Source of the DNA: Mesorhizobium sp. Root102
GTDB lineage: Bacteria > Pseudomonadota > Alphaproteobacteria > Rhizobiales > Rhizobiaceae
Direction: 5' to 3'
Assembly (NCBI RefSeq): GCF_001425625.1
Contig: NZ_LMCP01000045.1
Coordinates: forward strand, 69,263-133,262
Length of the DNA: 64,000 nt
The stretch's first letter is position 1, and the number at the start of each line of letters is the position of its first letter. The notes beneath the pieces were generated by a model. It did not search any database. It was not told the origin of the DNA and saw only the letters and a program-made list of their open reading frames with translations. Both the position numbers and the translations under genes were made by a program. This document shows, one piece after another, positions 1 through 8,213 of the stretch.

Positions 1-248
<248 letters not shown>

Positions 249-283
249 TTTTAGCTCCTGGCAAGGGCTTGGAGTAAGCCCGG

Positions 284-483
284 GAATTCAGTTGACGGTG
301 AGGCCGATAATCAGCCGATGATGCCCATGATGTCGGATTCCTTCATGATCAGAAGGTCTTCGCCATTGAGCTTGACTTCGGTGGAATTCAGTTGACGGTG
401 AGGCCGATAATCAGCCGATGATGCCCATGATGTCGGATTCCTTCATGATCAGAAGGTCTTCGCCATTGAGCTTGACTTCGGTG
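284..483. repeat. 100-bp perfect tandem direct repeat in the groES 3' region
   Basis: Bases 284-383 and 384-483 are identical. Each unit begins GAATTCAGTTGACGG, and contains the groES stop codon and the last 24 codons of groES. The unit boundaries are abrupt (position 384 is G, 484 is C). It represents a third, partial groES copy next to the fused double gene. Confidence 0.95.
311..383 (-). pseudogene. groES 3' remnant (last 24 codons)
   Basis: Read on the minus strand this encodes TEVKLNGEDLLIMKESDIMG followed by IIG and a stop at 313-311, identical to the end of the complete groES copy at 411-483. It has no start codon or ribosome site of its own and lies between the fused groES and groL. 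It is a leftover of the tandem duplication and not a functional gene. A run-on transcript from groES to groL would pass through it. Confidence 0.9.
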
Positions 484-1004
484 CCCGACCACTTGCCGAA
501 CAGGATGCGGTCGCCAGCCTTGACGTCCAGCGGGACCAGCTTGCCGGCTTCGTCGCGGGCGCCAGAACCGATGGCGATGATCTCGCCTTCCTGCGGCTTT
601 TCCTTTGCCGTATCCGGGATGATGATCCCGCCGGCGGTCTTGGATTCGGATTCGACCCGGCGAACGACCACGCGGTCATGAAGCGGGCGGAACTTCGACT
701 TTGCCATTTTTTGGATGATGCCCATGATGTCGGATTCCTTCATGATCAGAAGGTCTTCGCCATTGAGCTTGACTTCGGTGCCCGACCACTTGCCGAACAG
801 GATGCGGTCGCCGGCCTTGACGTCCAGCGGGACCAGCTTGCCAGCTTCGTCGCGAGCGCCGGAGCCGACGGCGATGATCTCGCCTTCCTGCGGCTTTTCC
901 TTTGCCGTATCCGGGATGATGATCCCGCCGGCGGTCTTGGATTCGGATTCGACCCGGCGAACGACCACGCGGTCATGAAGCGGGCGGAACTTCGACTTTG
1001 CCAT
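411..1004 (-). CDS. groES: Tandem-fused double GroES co-chaperonin
   Basis: GroES normally is a protein of about 95-100 residues that forms a heptameric lid on GroEL. Here two complete copies are joined in one 197-residue frame. The first copy starts MAKSKFRPLHDRVVVRR at 1004 after the purine-rich GAGGAAGAAAAA; its usual end IMGIIG-stop is replaced by IMGIIQK, which runs directly into a second MAKSKF start at 707. Both copies keep the mobile-loop region and the LNGEDLLIMKESDI C-terminus. They differ at six bases (516, 546, 558, 564, 567, 572), giving a single Ile/Val change, so they are not a trivial double reading of one sequence. Internal initiation at 707 could still give a monomer, but I see no good Shine-Dalgarno there. 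An assembly artefact is possible but less likely given the substitutions. Confidence 0.88.
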   Translation of the reverse strand: MAKSKFRPLHDRVVVRRVESESKTAGGIIIPDTAKEKPQEGEIIAVGSGARDEAGKLVPLDVKAGDRILFGKWSGTEVKLNGEDLLIMKESDIMGIIQKMAKSKFRPLHDRVVVRRVESESKTAGGIIIPDTAKEKPQEGEIIAIGSGARDEAGKLVPLDVKAGDRILFGKWSGTEVKLNGEDLLIMKESDIMGIIG

Positions 1005-1067
1005 TTTTTCTTCCTCGATGAGAACGGTGAGAAACAGTTCCTCCATCCGGCGGCGCCGGACATGTGG

Positions 1068-1094
1068 TTAGCACTCACCAATGGCGAGTGCTAA
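1068..1094 (-). promoter_or_regulatory. CIRCE operator (HrcA site) of groES-groL
   Basis: TTAGCACTC, nine bases, GAGTGCTAA: an exact match to the CIRCE inverted repeat bound by the heat-shock repressor HrcA. It sits 64 bp upstream of the groES start, the usual place for alphaproteobacterial groESL operons. Confidence 0.96.
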
Positions 1095-1180
1095 CGTGGC
1101 GCTGAAATAGGCTGGCGGCCTGCCAGAGTCAAGGCGCGTGGCACCGACCGGGAGTGTGAAATTTTTCTACGGATCGAGGC

Positions 1181-1807
1181 TTACAGAAACAACCGCAGCT
1201 GCGTGTGAATGATCGAACGATAATCTTCGATGGTCCGGCGGCTTTCCGCTTCGCCCTCGGCAAGCGCCAGGCGCACCACACCGCCGGCGAGCTGGAAGAT
1301 CAGGAGAACCATGCGTTCGAACTGCTCGCGCTTCTGAGGCTCGATCAGGGCGATGACGTGGTCGCAGAACATTTTGGCTTGGTGTCGGGTTTCGGCAATG
1401 TCGAGGTTCTTGAGCGCCTTGTCGGCCTGGATGGCGTTCTGCAGATCCTGGATGGCCGGATCGCCGGCGACGCGGCTGAGATAGTCGTCAAGCAGCCGGT
1501 CGGCGGCCACGATCACGTCCTTCGCTTCGCGGATGTCGGTGATGATCGCCGTCAGCCTTGCGCGGCTGACCTCTGAAAACCGCTCATAGAGCATCGCCAG
1601 GATCGCCGATTTGTTGGGAAAATAATGGTAGACGGTGGCGATCGGCCCGCCCGCCAGCATGCCGACCTCCTTCATGGTGACGGCGTCGATGCCTTTCTCG
1701 CCGATCAGCCGCATGGTCGTCGACAGGATCGCATCGATGCGCTCGCGGCTGCGTTCCTGCTTGGGCCTGCGCCTGGGCTCGGTCGCCATTCTCTTCACGT
1801 CCGTCAT
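1181..1807 (-). CDS. TetR/AcrR family transcriptional regulator
   Basis: A 208-residue predicted repressor. The N-terminal helix-turn-helix is clear at about residues 25-70 (AVTMKEVGMLAG followed by TVYHYFPNKSAILAMLYERF, typical of TetR proteins). The C-terminal ligand domain has no family-specific feature that I recognise. It is divergent from the MFS-oxidase-racemase operon starting at 1933, and a perfect palindrome at 1880-1896 lies between them, so it probably represses that operon and perhaps itself. An alternative in-frame ATG is at 1789. Confidence 0.9.
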   Translation of the reverse strand: MTDVKRMATEPRRRPKQERSRERIDAILSTTMRLIGEKGIDAVTMKEVGMLAGGPIATVYHYFPNKSAILAMLYERFSEVSRARLTAIITDIREAKDVIVAADRLLDDYLSRVAGDPAIQDLQNAIQADKALKNLDIAETRHQAKMFCDHVIALIEPQKREQFERMVLLIFQLAGGVVRLALAEGEAESRRTIEDYRSIIHTQLRLFL

Positions 1808-1879
1808 GCACCGATCTTTCGCACGGGTTTTTCAAATTCCGGTTGACAAGAAATATGATCAAGTATCAGCTTCTGAAAT

Positions 1880-1896
1880 GCTGACAGGTTGTCAGC
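1880..1896. promoter_or_regulatory. 17-bp palindrome, putative TetR operator
   Basis: GCTGACA-GGT-TGTCAGC is a perfect 7-bp inverted repeat in the 125-bp gap between the TetR gene and the divergent MFS operon, 37 bp upstream of the TTG start at 1933. A TTGACA hexamer at 1843-1848 may belong to the rightward promoter. Binding by the neighbouring TetR protein is inferred. Confidence 0.6.
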
Positions 1897-1932
1897 TTTT
1901 TTGCCGCGCGGCAAGGACGTTGGGAGGCGCCT

Positions 1933-3120
1933 TTGGCTTCGACAGAAACCGGCCACGCAGGCAATGGCGACTGGCTGGTCGGCAATCCGACCGGCAGGCA
2001 GCTAGCCGCGGCCCTGTGGATCGGTTCGGTCGGCCTGCTCATTCTCGGGCTGCAGCCCGTGCTGCTCGGGGCCCTTTACACCGAGGGCCATGTCAGCGGC
2101 GATGAACTGGCGCTGGTCGCCACAGCCGAGATGATCGCCATTGCCATCGGTTCAGCTGTCGTGGCGATGCTGCTCTCGGCACACAACATGCGCTGGAAAA
2201 GCGCCGCCCTTCTGTTGCTGCTGGCGCTGGCCAATGTGTGGACGGCCCATGCCGCAAGCGCCAACACGCTGATTGCGGCCCGCGCCCTGGCCGGGCTCGC
2301 CGAAGGCGGTCTGGTCGCGGTCGCCACCGAACTGATCGCCCGTTCGCGGCGCGCCGAGCGCATCGGCGGCCTTTTCGTCACCATGCAGACGCTGGCGCAA
2401 TGCGCGCTTGCCCTGATGCTGGCGCTTTATGTCATTCCGGCCGCCGGGTCGGCAGGCGGCTTCATCGTTCTTGCCGTCGTCTGCGTGGCGTCGCTGGCGG
2501 TCGCCTTCACCGTACCCGGTGACTATGCCGACCTGCCCAAGGACGAGAATCTGGCCAATGTGCTGACGGTTCCTTCCCTCACTGCGCTGCTGTCGGTCTT
2601 CTGCTACTTCATGTTCTTCGGCGCGGTCTGGGCCTTTCTGGAGCCGCTTGGCGCACAATACGGCATCGATGGCCGCACCGTCGGCCTGATCGTCTCGGCC
2701 AGCCTCGCCGTGCAGGTCCTGGGCGCAATGACGGCCACCGTGTTCGAGGCGCGCATCGATTATCGCGCTGCCATCGCCACGATCGGTGTCGTGGCGCTTG
2801 CCTGCTCCCTGGTGCTGGCCGGTGGACCTGGCCTCACCACATTCTGGATCGCAGCTCTGGTCATGGGCTTCATCCTCTTGTTCATCGTGCCCTACCAGAT
2901 CCGGCTGGCGATCACCGCCGACGAGACGCGCACCGCCGTGCTGCTGGTGCCGGCGGCCCAGCTGTTCGGCCTGGCGATCGGGCCGATCGCGGCGTCATTG
3001 CTGATCGATGGCAAGGATTACCGGCCGGTGCCGGAATTTGCTGCCGCCAGTACCGTAGCCAGCGTGGCGCTGCTCGGTCTGTTCATTCTCGTGTCGCGGC
3101 GTCGCCGCGCTGTTGCCTGA
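1933..3120 (+). CDS. MFS transporter (about 12 TM)
   Basis: A 395-residue hydrophobic protein with the pattern of a major facilitator: about twelve membrane segments, with a charged cytoplasmic stretch (ARSRRAERIGG) after the first half-domain's middle helices. I chose the TTG start at 1933 because GGGAGG lies five bases upstream and the first in-frame ATG is deep inside the transmembrane part. It is the first gene of an operon with the oxidase (12-bp gap) and the PLP enzyme. The substrate is unknown; import or export of the metabolite handled by the two enzymes is the simplest guess. Confidence 0.85.
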   Translation: MASTETGHAGNGDWLVGNPTGRQLAAALWIGSVGLLILGLQPVLLGALYTEGHVSGDELALVATAEMIAIAIGSAVVAMLLSAHNMRWKSAALLLLLALANVWTAHAASANTLIAARALAGLAEGGLVAVATELIARSRRAERIGGLFVTMQTLAQCALALMLALYVIPAAGSAGGFIVLAVVCVASLAVAFTVPGDYADLPKDENLANVLTVPSLTALLSVFCYFMFFGAVWAFLEPLGAQYGIDGRTVGLIVSASLAVQVLGAMTATVFEARIDYRAAIATIGVVALACSLVLAGGPGLTTFWIAALVMGFILLFIVPYQIRLAITADETRTAVLLVPAAQLFGLAIGPIAASLLIDGKDYRPVPEFAAASTVASVALLGLFILVSRRRRAVA

Positions 3121-3132
3121 ACTGGGGGCGCC

Positions 3133-4413
3133 ATGTCGAACAGCTGGAGCAACTGGTCGGGCTTTGTCACTGCCGAACCGCTGCTGATCGCCAGCCCCGG
3201 CGATGCCGGCGAACTGGGTGATCTCATTCGTACCGCACCCGGCCCGGTCCGCGTCGTTGGCGCCGGTCATTCCTTCACGCCGCTGGTGAAATCGCAGGGC
3301 ACGATCCTGTCCCTGGAAAGACTGGAAGGGTTGGTTTCGCACGACGCCGAAAAACATCAGGCGCGGGTGCGGGCAGGGACCCGGCTCGGTCCGCTGATGC
3401 ACATCCTGCAGGGCATTGGCCAGGGCCTGCCCAACATGGGTGACATTGACCGCCAGGCGATCGGCGGCGCCCTGGGTACCGCCACGCACGGCTCGGGACC
3501 GACACTCGGCGCTTATCACACGCAGCTGGAGACGGTGCGGATCGTCGACGGGCTTGGCAAGGTCCGCGACTTCAAGCGGGCGGGGGATCAGGACATGATC
3601 CACGCCATCGGCGTCGCGCTCGGCGCCTTCGGCGTGCTCAGCGAAGTGACGTTGAACAACATCGCGACCTACCGGCTGCGTCGCCGCAAATGGGTGCTGC
3701 CGATCGCCCACATGCTGCGCGATTTCGAGATGATGATGGCCGCGCATCGCTCGGCCGAATTCTACTACATTCCGTTTTCCGGCTATGCACAGTTCATAGC
3801 CAGCGACCTCAGCGACGCAGCACCCACCGCGCGCCCGCCGGAGCAAGACGAGGCGGGTTTGAGGACGCTGCGCAGGCTGCGCACCGCGCTTGCCTGGCTG
3901 CCATCGCTGCGCCGCCGGCTGATCCTGGGCGCCGTCGCGAAAGTGCCGGCCGAGGACTATGTGCAGGACTGGCTCAACGTCTATGCCAGTGACCGCCAGA
4001 CCAAATTCAACGAGATGGAATATCATCTGCCGTTCGAGGAGGGACCGAAGGCGCTGGCCGAGATCATCGAACTGACCGAGAAGCGTTTTCCCGAGGTCTA
4101 TTTCCCGATGGAGGTGCGCTCGGTCGCACCGGATCAATTCTGGCTCTCGCCCTTCTACAACAGGCTAACCTGCTCGATCGCCATCCACCATGACGCGGCG
4201 AACGATCCGCTGCCGTTCATGCGGGCGGCCGAGCCGATCTTCCGCAGGTATGGTGGCAGGCCGCATTGGGGCAAGATGCACAGCCTGAAAGCGGCGGATC
4301 TGAAAAAGCTCTACCCGCGCTGGGACGACGCCATGGCGGTGCGCCGCGACATCGATCCGGAAAACCGCTTCGTCTCGCCCTACATGGCCGACCTGTTCGG
4401 CATCGAGAAATGA
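3133..4413 (+). CDS. FAD-linked oxidase, D-arabinono-1,4-lactone oxidase family
   Basis: A 426-residue member of the VAO flavoprotein family. The FAD-binding domain occupies roughly residues 15-190 and includes VRVVGAGHSF; His46 of this motif corresponds to the histidine that carries covalent FAD in alditol and aldonolactone oxidases. The C-terminus has the family signature HWGKMHSL followed by LYPRWDDAMAVRRDIDP. It probably oxidises a sugar lactone or polyol using oxygen, but the substrate cannot be read from sequence. It is co-transcribed with the preceding transporter and overlaps the next gene by ATGA, so the enzymes are likely made in step. Confidence 0.88.
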   Translation: MSNSWSNWSGFVTAEPLLIASPGDAGELGDLIRTAPGPVRVVGAGHSFTPLVKSQGTILSLERLEGLVSHDAEKHQARVRAGTRLGPLMHILQGIGQGLPNMGDIDRQAIGGALGTATHGSGPTLGAYHTQLETVRIVDGLGKVRDFKRAGDQDMIHAIGVALGAFGVLSEVTLNNIATYRLRRRKWVLPIAHMLRDFEMMMAAHRSAEFYYIPFSGYAQFIASDLSDAAPTARPPEQDEAGLRTLRRLRTALAWLPSLRRRLILGAVAKVPAEDYVQDWLNVYASDRQTKFNEMEYHLPFEEGPKALAEIIELTEKRFPEVYFPMEVRSVAPDQFWLSPFYNRLTCSIAIHHDAANDPLPFMRAAEPIFRRYGGRPHWGKMHSLKAADLKKLYPRWDDAMAVRRDIDPENRFVSPYMADLFGIEK

Positions 4414-5555
4414 GCGCCTATTTTTCCACCCTGTCGGATGCGCTGAAGGAAGCCGGCATCTTCCAGCCCTGCCTGCTGCTCGATCGCGACCGGCTGGACA
4501 GCAACATCGCTCTGGTGAAGGGGAGACTGGATCCCGGCCTTGCCGTGCGGCTGGTCGACAAATCACTCGCCTGTCTGCCGCTGCTTGCGCATATCGGCAA
4601 GGCGCTTGGCACCAATCACGTCATGACCTTCCATCCGCCGATCAGCGAGGCGGTGCTGAAGACGTTTCCGGATGCCGATCTTCTGTATGGCAAGCCGATG
4701 CCGGTCGACGCGGCAAGGGCGGCGCTGGTGAAAGCCGACGCCGATTGGTCGCGTGTCTGCTGGCTGATCGACAGCGACGAGAGACTGGCGGAGTACGACG
4801 CGCTCGCTGCCGAACTCGACATCGAACTGCGCATTGCTTTCGAGATCGACGTCGGGCTGCATCGCGGCGGGTTTGCTGATCCCGAAACCTTGTCGAGGGC
4901 ATTGAGCGCGCTCCATGCTCACAAATGGCTGCATTGCGAAGGCGTCATGGCCTACGAGGCGCATGCGCCGCTCATTCCTGGTCTGTTCGGCGGGCCGACG
5001 AAAGCCCTGGCAAAGGCGTCGGCGCAGGCCACGGCGTTCGTCGCTTGTCTCGGGGCCGACCAGCGCCGCATCCTGAACATCGGCGGCAGCAAGACCGCGC
5101 TGCTTCATCATGGCGGTGTCGCCAATGAAGTGTCGATGGGATCGGCCTTCGTGCTGCCCAGCGACTTCGATACATCAGGTCTCGAAGGCTTCCAGCCGGC
5201 GGCCTTTATCGCGACGCCGATGCTGAAAGTGGTCGAGCCAATGCTGCCCGGCCCGCCGGCTGTCACCCGCGCGCTGCAGGCGATCGGCCGGTTTCCCCGC
5301 AAGGGCTGCTACCTCTATGGCGGCAAGTGGATGGCCGAGCCGGTGTTCCCCCAAGGCATGACGACGAGCGGCTTGCTCGGCCTGTCCTCCAACCAGCAAT
5401 TCATGGGCTTGCCGGCCGATGCGCCCGCAAGGCCAGGCGACTACGCCTTCTTGCGCCCGACGCAGAGCGAGGCCGTGCTGCAGCAATTCGGATCGATCGC
5501 GGTGTTTGCCGGCGGAAAGGTCACTGATCGCTGGCCGGCGCTGCCGATGGCGTGA
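4410..5555 (+). CDS. Alanine racemase N-domain PLP enzyme (amino acid deaminase/aldolase type)
   Basis: A 381-residue fold-type III PLP protein related to D-threonine aldolase, D-serine dehydratase and alanine racemase. The likely Schiff-base lysine is K51 in VRLVDKSLACLPLL; the barrel continues through the FEIDVGLHRGG and LNIGGSKTALL segments, and a C-terminal beta domain follows. The ATG at 4410 overlaps the stop of the oxidase gene, which fixes the start. Adjacent pairs of these two enzymes occur in other bacteria as I recall, but I know of no assigned pathway. Reaction and substrate remain open. Confidence 0.82.
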   Translation: MSAYFSTLSDALKEAGIFQPCLLLDRDRLDSNIALVKGRLDPGLAVRLVDKSLACLPLLAHIGKALGTNHVMTFHPPISEAVLKTFPDADLLYGKPMPVDAARAALVKADADWSRVCWLIDSDERLAEYDALAAELDIELRIAFEIDVGLHRGGFADPETLSRALSALHAHKWLHCEGVMAYEAHAPLIPGLFGGPTKALAKASAQATAFVACLGADQRRILNIGGSKTALLHHGGVANEVSMGSAFVLPSDFDTSGLEGFQPAAFIATPMLKVVEPMLPGPPAVTRALQAIGRFPRKGCYLYGGKWMAEPVFPQGMTTSGLLGLSSNQQFMGLPADAPARPGDYAFLRPTQSEAVLQQFGSIAVFAGGKVTDRWPALPMA

Positions 5556-5559
5556 TCGT

Positions 5560-6393
5560 CTACCCCTTCACCGGTATCCAGATTTCCAGCCCGCCATTGC
5601 CGCTGCGCGGGTCGAATTCGGGACCGTAGCGTTCGAATTCCGGCGCATCTGAAATCTCATGGCCCGAGGCCGGCAGCCATTTGTTCCAGATGGTGTTTAC
5701 CGTCCGGCGGATGGTCGAGATGTGTTCGCGGTGGGCGAAGACCGCATATTTCTGTGCCGGCACGCGCACCCGGCTGAATTCCTTGGGCAGGTCGGAAAAG
5801 TCCGACACTTCGACGCCGGCAATGTAGTCGAAATTGCCGGCATCGTCGCCGTTGACGCAGACGCCATAGGCAACGTCGCCTGTCTCGCCCGGAATGTTGC
5901 CGATATAGGGGCCGAAGCGCTGCCATTGCATCGGAATGGCTGCGCTGGTTTCGCAACTGTAGCGTTCGCCGAGGCCGGCGATGAGGAACGGCCGGCTAGG
6001 CTCGAAACGCGGCGGTTCGAGGTTGGCAAGAAAGGACTGGTCCATCAGGATCGGCTCCACGAGGTCGAGCTTGTCGAGTGTGCCTTGCGCGCGCACCAGT
6101 TCCGGCGTGGTGCCGAACTGATCGCGGAAGGCACGGGTGAACGCCTCATGCGAGTTGTAGCCGGCATCGAGCGCGACGCTGAGGATATCGGGCGCTCCGC
6201 CGGCCAGCTTGCGCGCCGCCTCGGTCAAGCGGCGCGAGCGCATGTAGCCCATGACCGAGCGACCGGTTGCAGCCCCGAAAGCCCGCGTCACATGAAAACG
6301 CGACACGCCGCTGCTTTGCGCGACATCGTCGAGCGAGATCGCCTCCGGCAGATGGCTCTCGACGAACCACAGCGCTTTCTCGGTCGGGTTCAT
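5560..6393 (-). CDS. AraC family regulator with GyrI-like effector domain
   Basis: A 277-residue regulator. Residues about 5-105 are the double helix-turn-helix AraC domain (ISLDDVAQSSGVSRFHVTRAF and LDAGYNSHEAFTRAFRDQFG), and the C-terminal 150 residues resemble the GyrI/AraC effector-binding fold (FGPYIGNIPGETGDVAYGV and LEIWIPVKG at the end). The ATG at 6393 has AAGGAG just upstream; a TTG 15 bases earlier is possible but would overlap that site. It converges on the racemase gene (4 bp between ends), with no obvious target beyond nearby genes. Confidence 0.9.
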   Translation of the reverse strand: MNPTEKALWFVESHLPEAISLDDVAQSSGVSRFHVTRAFGAATGRSVMGYMRSRRLTEAARKLAGGAPDILSVALDAGYNSHEAFTRAFRDQFGTTPELVRAQGTLDKLDLVEPILMDQSFLANLEPPRFEPSRPFLIAGLGERYSCETSAAIPMQWQRFGPYIGNIPGETGDVAYGVCVNGDDAGNFDYIAGVEVSDFSDLPKEFSRVRVPAQKYAVFAHREHISTIRRTVNTIWNKWLPASGHEISDAPEFERYGPEFDPRSGNGGLEIWIPVKG

Positions 6394-6526
6394 GGGGCTC
6401 CTTTTCAAATGGCTCGATTCACACGTGGCAGGATCATGGTGATGTTTCCCGATGAGGTCAGTTTGATCGAAATTGCGCTCCGCGCAAAACCGAAACGATA
6501 GGCCATCGCCTTTGCGTGGAAAGGGG

Positions 6527-6555
6527 TTGACAGAGTCGGGTCATATTCATAGTAA
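6527..6555 (+). promoter_or_regulatory. Sigma-70-type promoter upstream of the B12 riboswitch
   Basis: TTGACA at 6527-6532, a 17-bp spacer and TAGTAA at 6550-6555. It is oriented toward the riboswitch and the DUF1636-ABC operon, and it is overlapped by the palindrome at 6552-6572. Confidence 0.55.
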
Positions 6556-6572
6556 TATGTTATTACATAACA
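6552..6572. promoter_or_regulatory. Zur-like AT-rich palindrome over the promoter
   Basis: GTAATA-TGT-TATTAC (6552-6566) is a perfect inverted repeat. The shifted core ATATGTTATTACATAAC (6555-6571) resembles, from memory, the alphaproteobacterial Zur operator built on TGTTATAACA-like half sites. It overlaps the -10 region and stands out as AT-rich in a GC-rich genome. The identity of the binding protein is inferred only. Confidence 0.4.
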
Positions 6573-6688
6573 ATCAAAGGTGTTGCTTGTTTCCGTCCAG
6601 CCATCGATCATACCCATTGCCGGCTTAGCAAACTCAACCCGCAGAAATGCGTTGCGATGCGTTTGGGGGAAATCTACTGTGATTTCGT

Positions 6689-6866
6689 GATGGTCCCCGA
6701 GTCGAAAGGCGAGGGGTGAAAAGGGAACACGGTGAGATCCCCAGGGGTCGAGGCCGTGGCTGCCCCCGCAACTGTAAGCGGCGAGCAAAATCCGCGAATG
6801 CCACTGGCCGGCAAGGCTGGGAAGGCAGGATGGCGCAACGACCCGCGAGCCAGGAGACCTGCCATC
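6689..6866 (+). ncRNA. Cobalamin riboswitch
   Basis: The characteristic blocks appear in order: GGTCCCCGAG near 6692, GAAAAGGGAACACGGTG near 6718-6734, the core GGCTGCCCCCGCAACTGTAA at about 6758-6777, CCACTGG with GGGAAGGC near 6800-6826, and the B12 box GCGAGCCAGGAGACCTGCC at 6846-6863. It precedes the DUF1636-ABC transporter operon. In Gram-negative bacteria such elements usually reduce translation or transcription when adenosylcobalamin is bound; the GGGAGGAAA at about 6895 downstream may be the sequestered region. Confidence 0.95.
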
Positions 6867-6973
6867 AGGATGAGTTGACCGGACGGGGTGTGCCGGGAGG
6901 AAACGCGAATCTCGGTCTTGTCGGCCGGTTCGCCAGCTTCCTTCCGTCGCCAGTTTTGGAAAGTGACGGAAAG

Positions 6974-7378
6974 TTGGACGGCTCCATCGATCCCATCCAT
7001 CGCATCATCGTGTGCACGCTTTGCCGTGACCATGTGACCGGCGTCAGGTCCGGGAACGACCTTTGTACCGATTTGCGCTCCCGACTTTCGGCCCAACATG
7101 AACCAGCCGTGGCGAGCGGCTTCGCGGTCGAAGGCGTGGCCTGCATGGCGGGCTGCTCGCGGCCGCTGACGGTCGCCTTCCAGGCGCAAGGCAAGGCTGC
7201 CTATCTCTTCGGCTCCATCGACGCGCGAGCCGATGTCGGCGACCTCGTGCGATTCGCCAAACTCTACGCCTCGCTGGCCGACGGCTCGTGCAGTTCCGGT
7301 CAGCGCCCGGCGGGATTGGCCGGCAAGACGCTTGCCCGCATCCCCGGTTCGGGCAATCCGGCGGGCAGCAGCCGATGA
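6974..7378 (+). CDS. DUF1636 family metal-binding-like protein
   Basis: About 134 residues from a TTG start at 6974. The cysteine-rich pattern ICTLCR-type (IIVCTLCRDHVTG), then VACMAGCSRPLTVAF and the ending AKLYASLADGSCS fits DUF1636, a family of small, possibly thioredoxin-like or metal-binding proteins found near cobalamin genes. The start is uncertain: the frame is open upstream through the riboswitch, and GGAAAG lies very close to the TTG; an earlier GTG near 6890 next to GGGAGGAAA is another option. It overlaps the ATPase gene by ATGA, placing it first in the riboswitch-controlled transport operon. Function unknown; a role in handling corrinoid or its metal is inferred from context. Confidence 0.72.
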   Translation: MDGSIDPIHRIIVCTLCRDHVTGVRSGNDLCTDLRSRLSAQHEPAVASGFAVEGVACMAGCSRPLTVAFQAQGKAAYLFGSIDARADVGDLVRFAKLYASLADGSCSSGQRPAGLAGKTLARIPGSGNPAGSSR

Positions 7379-8163
7379 CTGTAGCGCTTCTCGAAGCACG
7401 TGACCTCTGCGCCATGGCGAATGGGCGGGATCTGGTCCAGGCGGTCAGCCTGTCGGTGGCCGCTGGCGACCGCCTCGCCATCATTGGCCCCAACGGCGCC
7501 GGCAAGACGACGCTGCTGCGCATGCTGTCGGGCATGTTACGGCCAAGCTCCGGCGAGGTGAAGCTAGCCGGGCGTCGGCTGGACAGGATTTCCGCTGCCG
7601 AGCGGGCACTGCACATCGCCGTGGTCGGCCAGACCGACCAGCCCGATCCACGGCTGGCGGTGATCGACTATGTCGAGCTTGGCCGCGTCCCGCACGCCGG
7701 GCTGCGGCGCAGGAGCCAGGAACGCGACATTGTCGTCGATGCGCTGCGCCGGACCGGCCTGCTGCCGCTGCTTGGGCGCACCATAGGCTCATTGTCGGGC
7801 GGCGAGCGCCAGCGCGCCCAACTGGCGCGCGCCATCGCCCAGCAGCCAAAGATCCTGTTACTCGACGAGCCGACCAACCATCTCGACCCGCGCGCCCGCG
7901 GCGAACTGCTCGAACTCGTGGCCGGCTTCAGCATGACCGTGATCGCGGTGCTGCACGATCTGGCCCTGGTCGCGCCGTTCGCCACCAGGGTGGCGGTGAT
8001 GAACCAGGCCCGTCTGCAAGCGCTGGCCGCGCCGCGCGAAGCGCTGACCCAACAATTGATCCGCGAGATTTTCGGCATTGATGTTCTGCGTCTGCGCCAT
8101 CCGACCGAAGACCGCGAACTGACGGTGTTCGAAGTTCCAAACCGTGGCTCGCCGCCATCCTGA
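7375..8163 (+). CDS. ABC transporter ATP-binding protein (FecE/BtuD type)
   Basis: A 262-residue ATPase of the iron-chelate/cobalamin importer class. Walker A is GPNGAGKTT, the signature LSGGERQRAQLARA, Walker B ILLLDEPTNHLD, and the switch histidine is in VLHDLALV. ATG at 7375 overlaps the stop of DUF1636. It should dimerise at the cytoplasmic face of the permease encoded at 9164. The B12 riboswitch upstream argues for cobalamin, cobinamide or a related metal chelate over ferric siderophores. Confidence 0.93.
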   Translation: MTVALLEARDLCAMANGRDLVQAVSLSVAAGDRLAIIGPNGAGKTTLLRMLSGMLRPSSGEVKLAGRRLDRISAAERALHIAVVGQTDQPDPRLAVIDYVELGRVPHAGLRRRSQERDIVVDALRRTGLLPLLGRTIGSLSGGERQRAQLARAIAQQPKILLLDEPTNHLDPRARGELLELVAGFSMTVIAVLHDLALVAPFATRVAVMNQARLQALAAPREALTQQLIREIFGIDVLRLRHPTEDRELTVFEVPNRGSPPS

Positions 8164-8213
8164 TTGAAGCCGTTCCGTATTCGACCCAATCCCATCCACA
8201 AAGGAGCAAATTC

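Noticed and set aside
411..1004. Fused groES dismissed as an assembly error
   Set aside because: The two copies differ at six bases, so I kept it as real sequence, while noting that long reads are needed to exclude an artefact.
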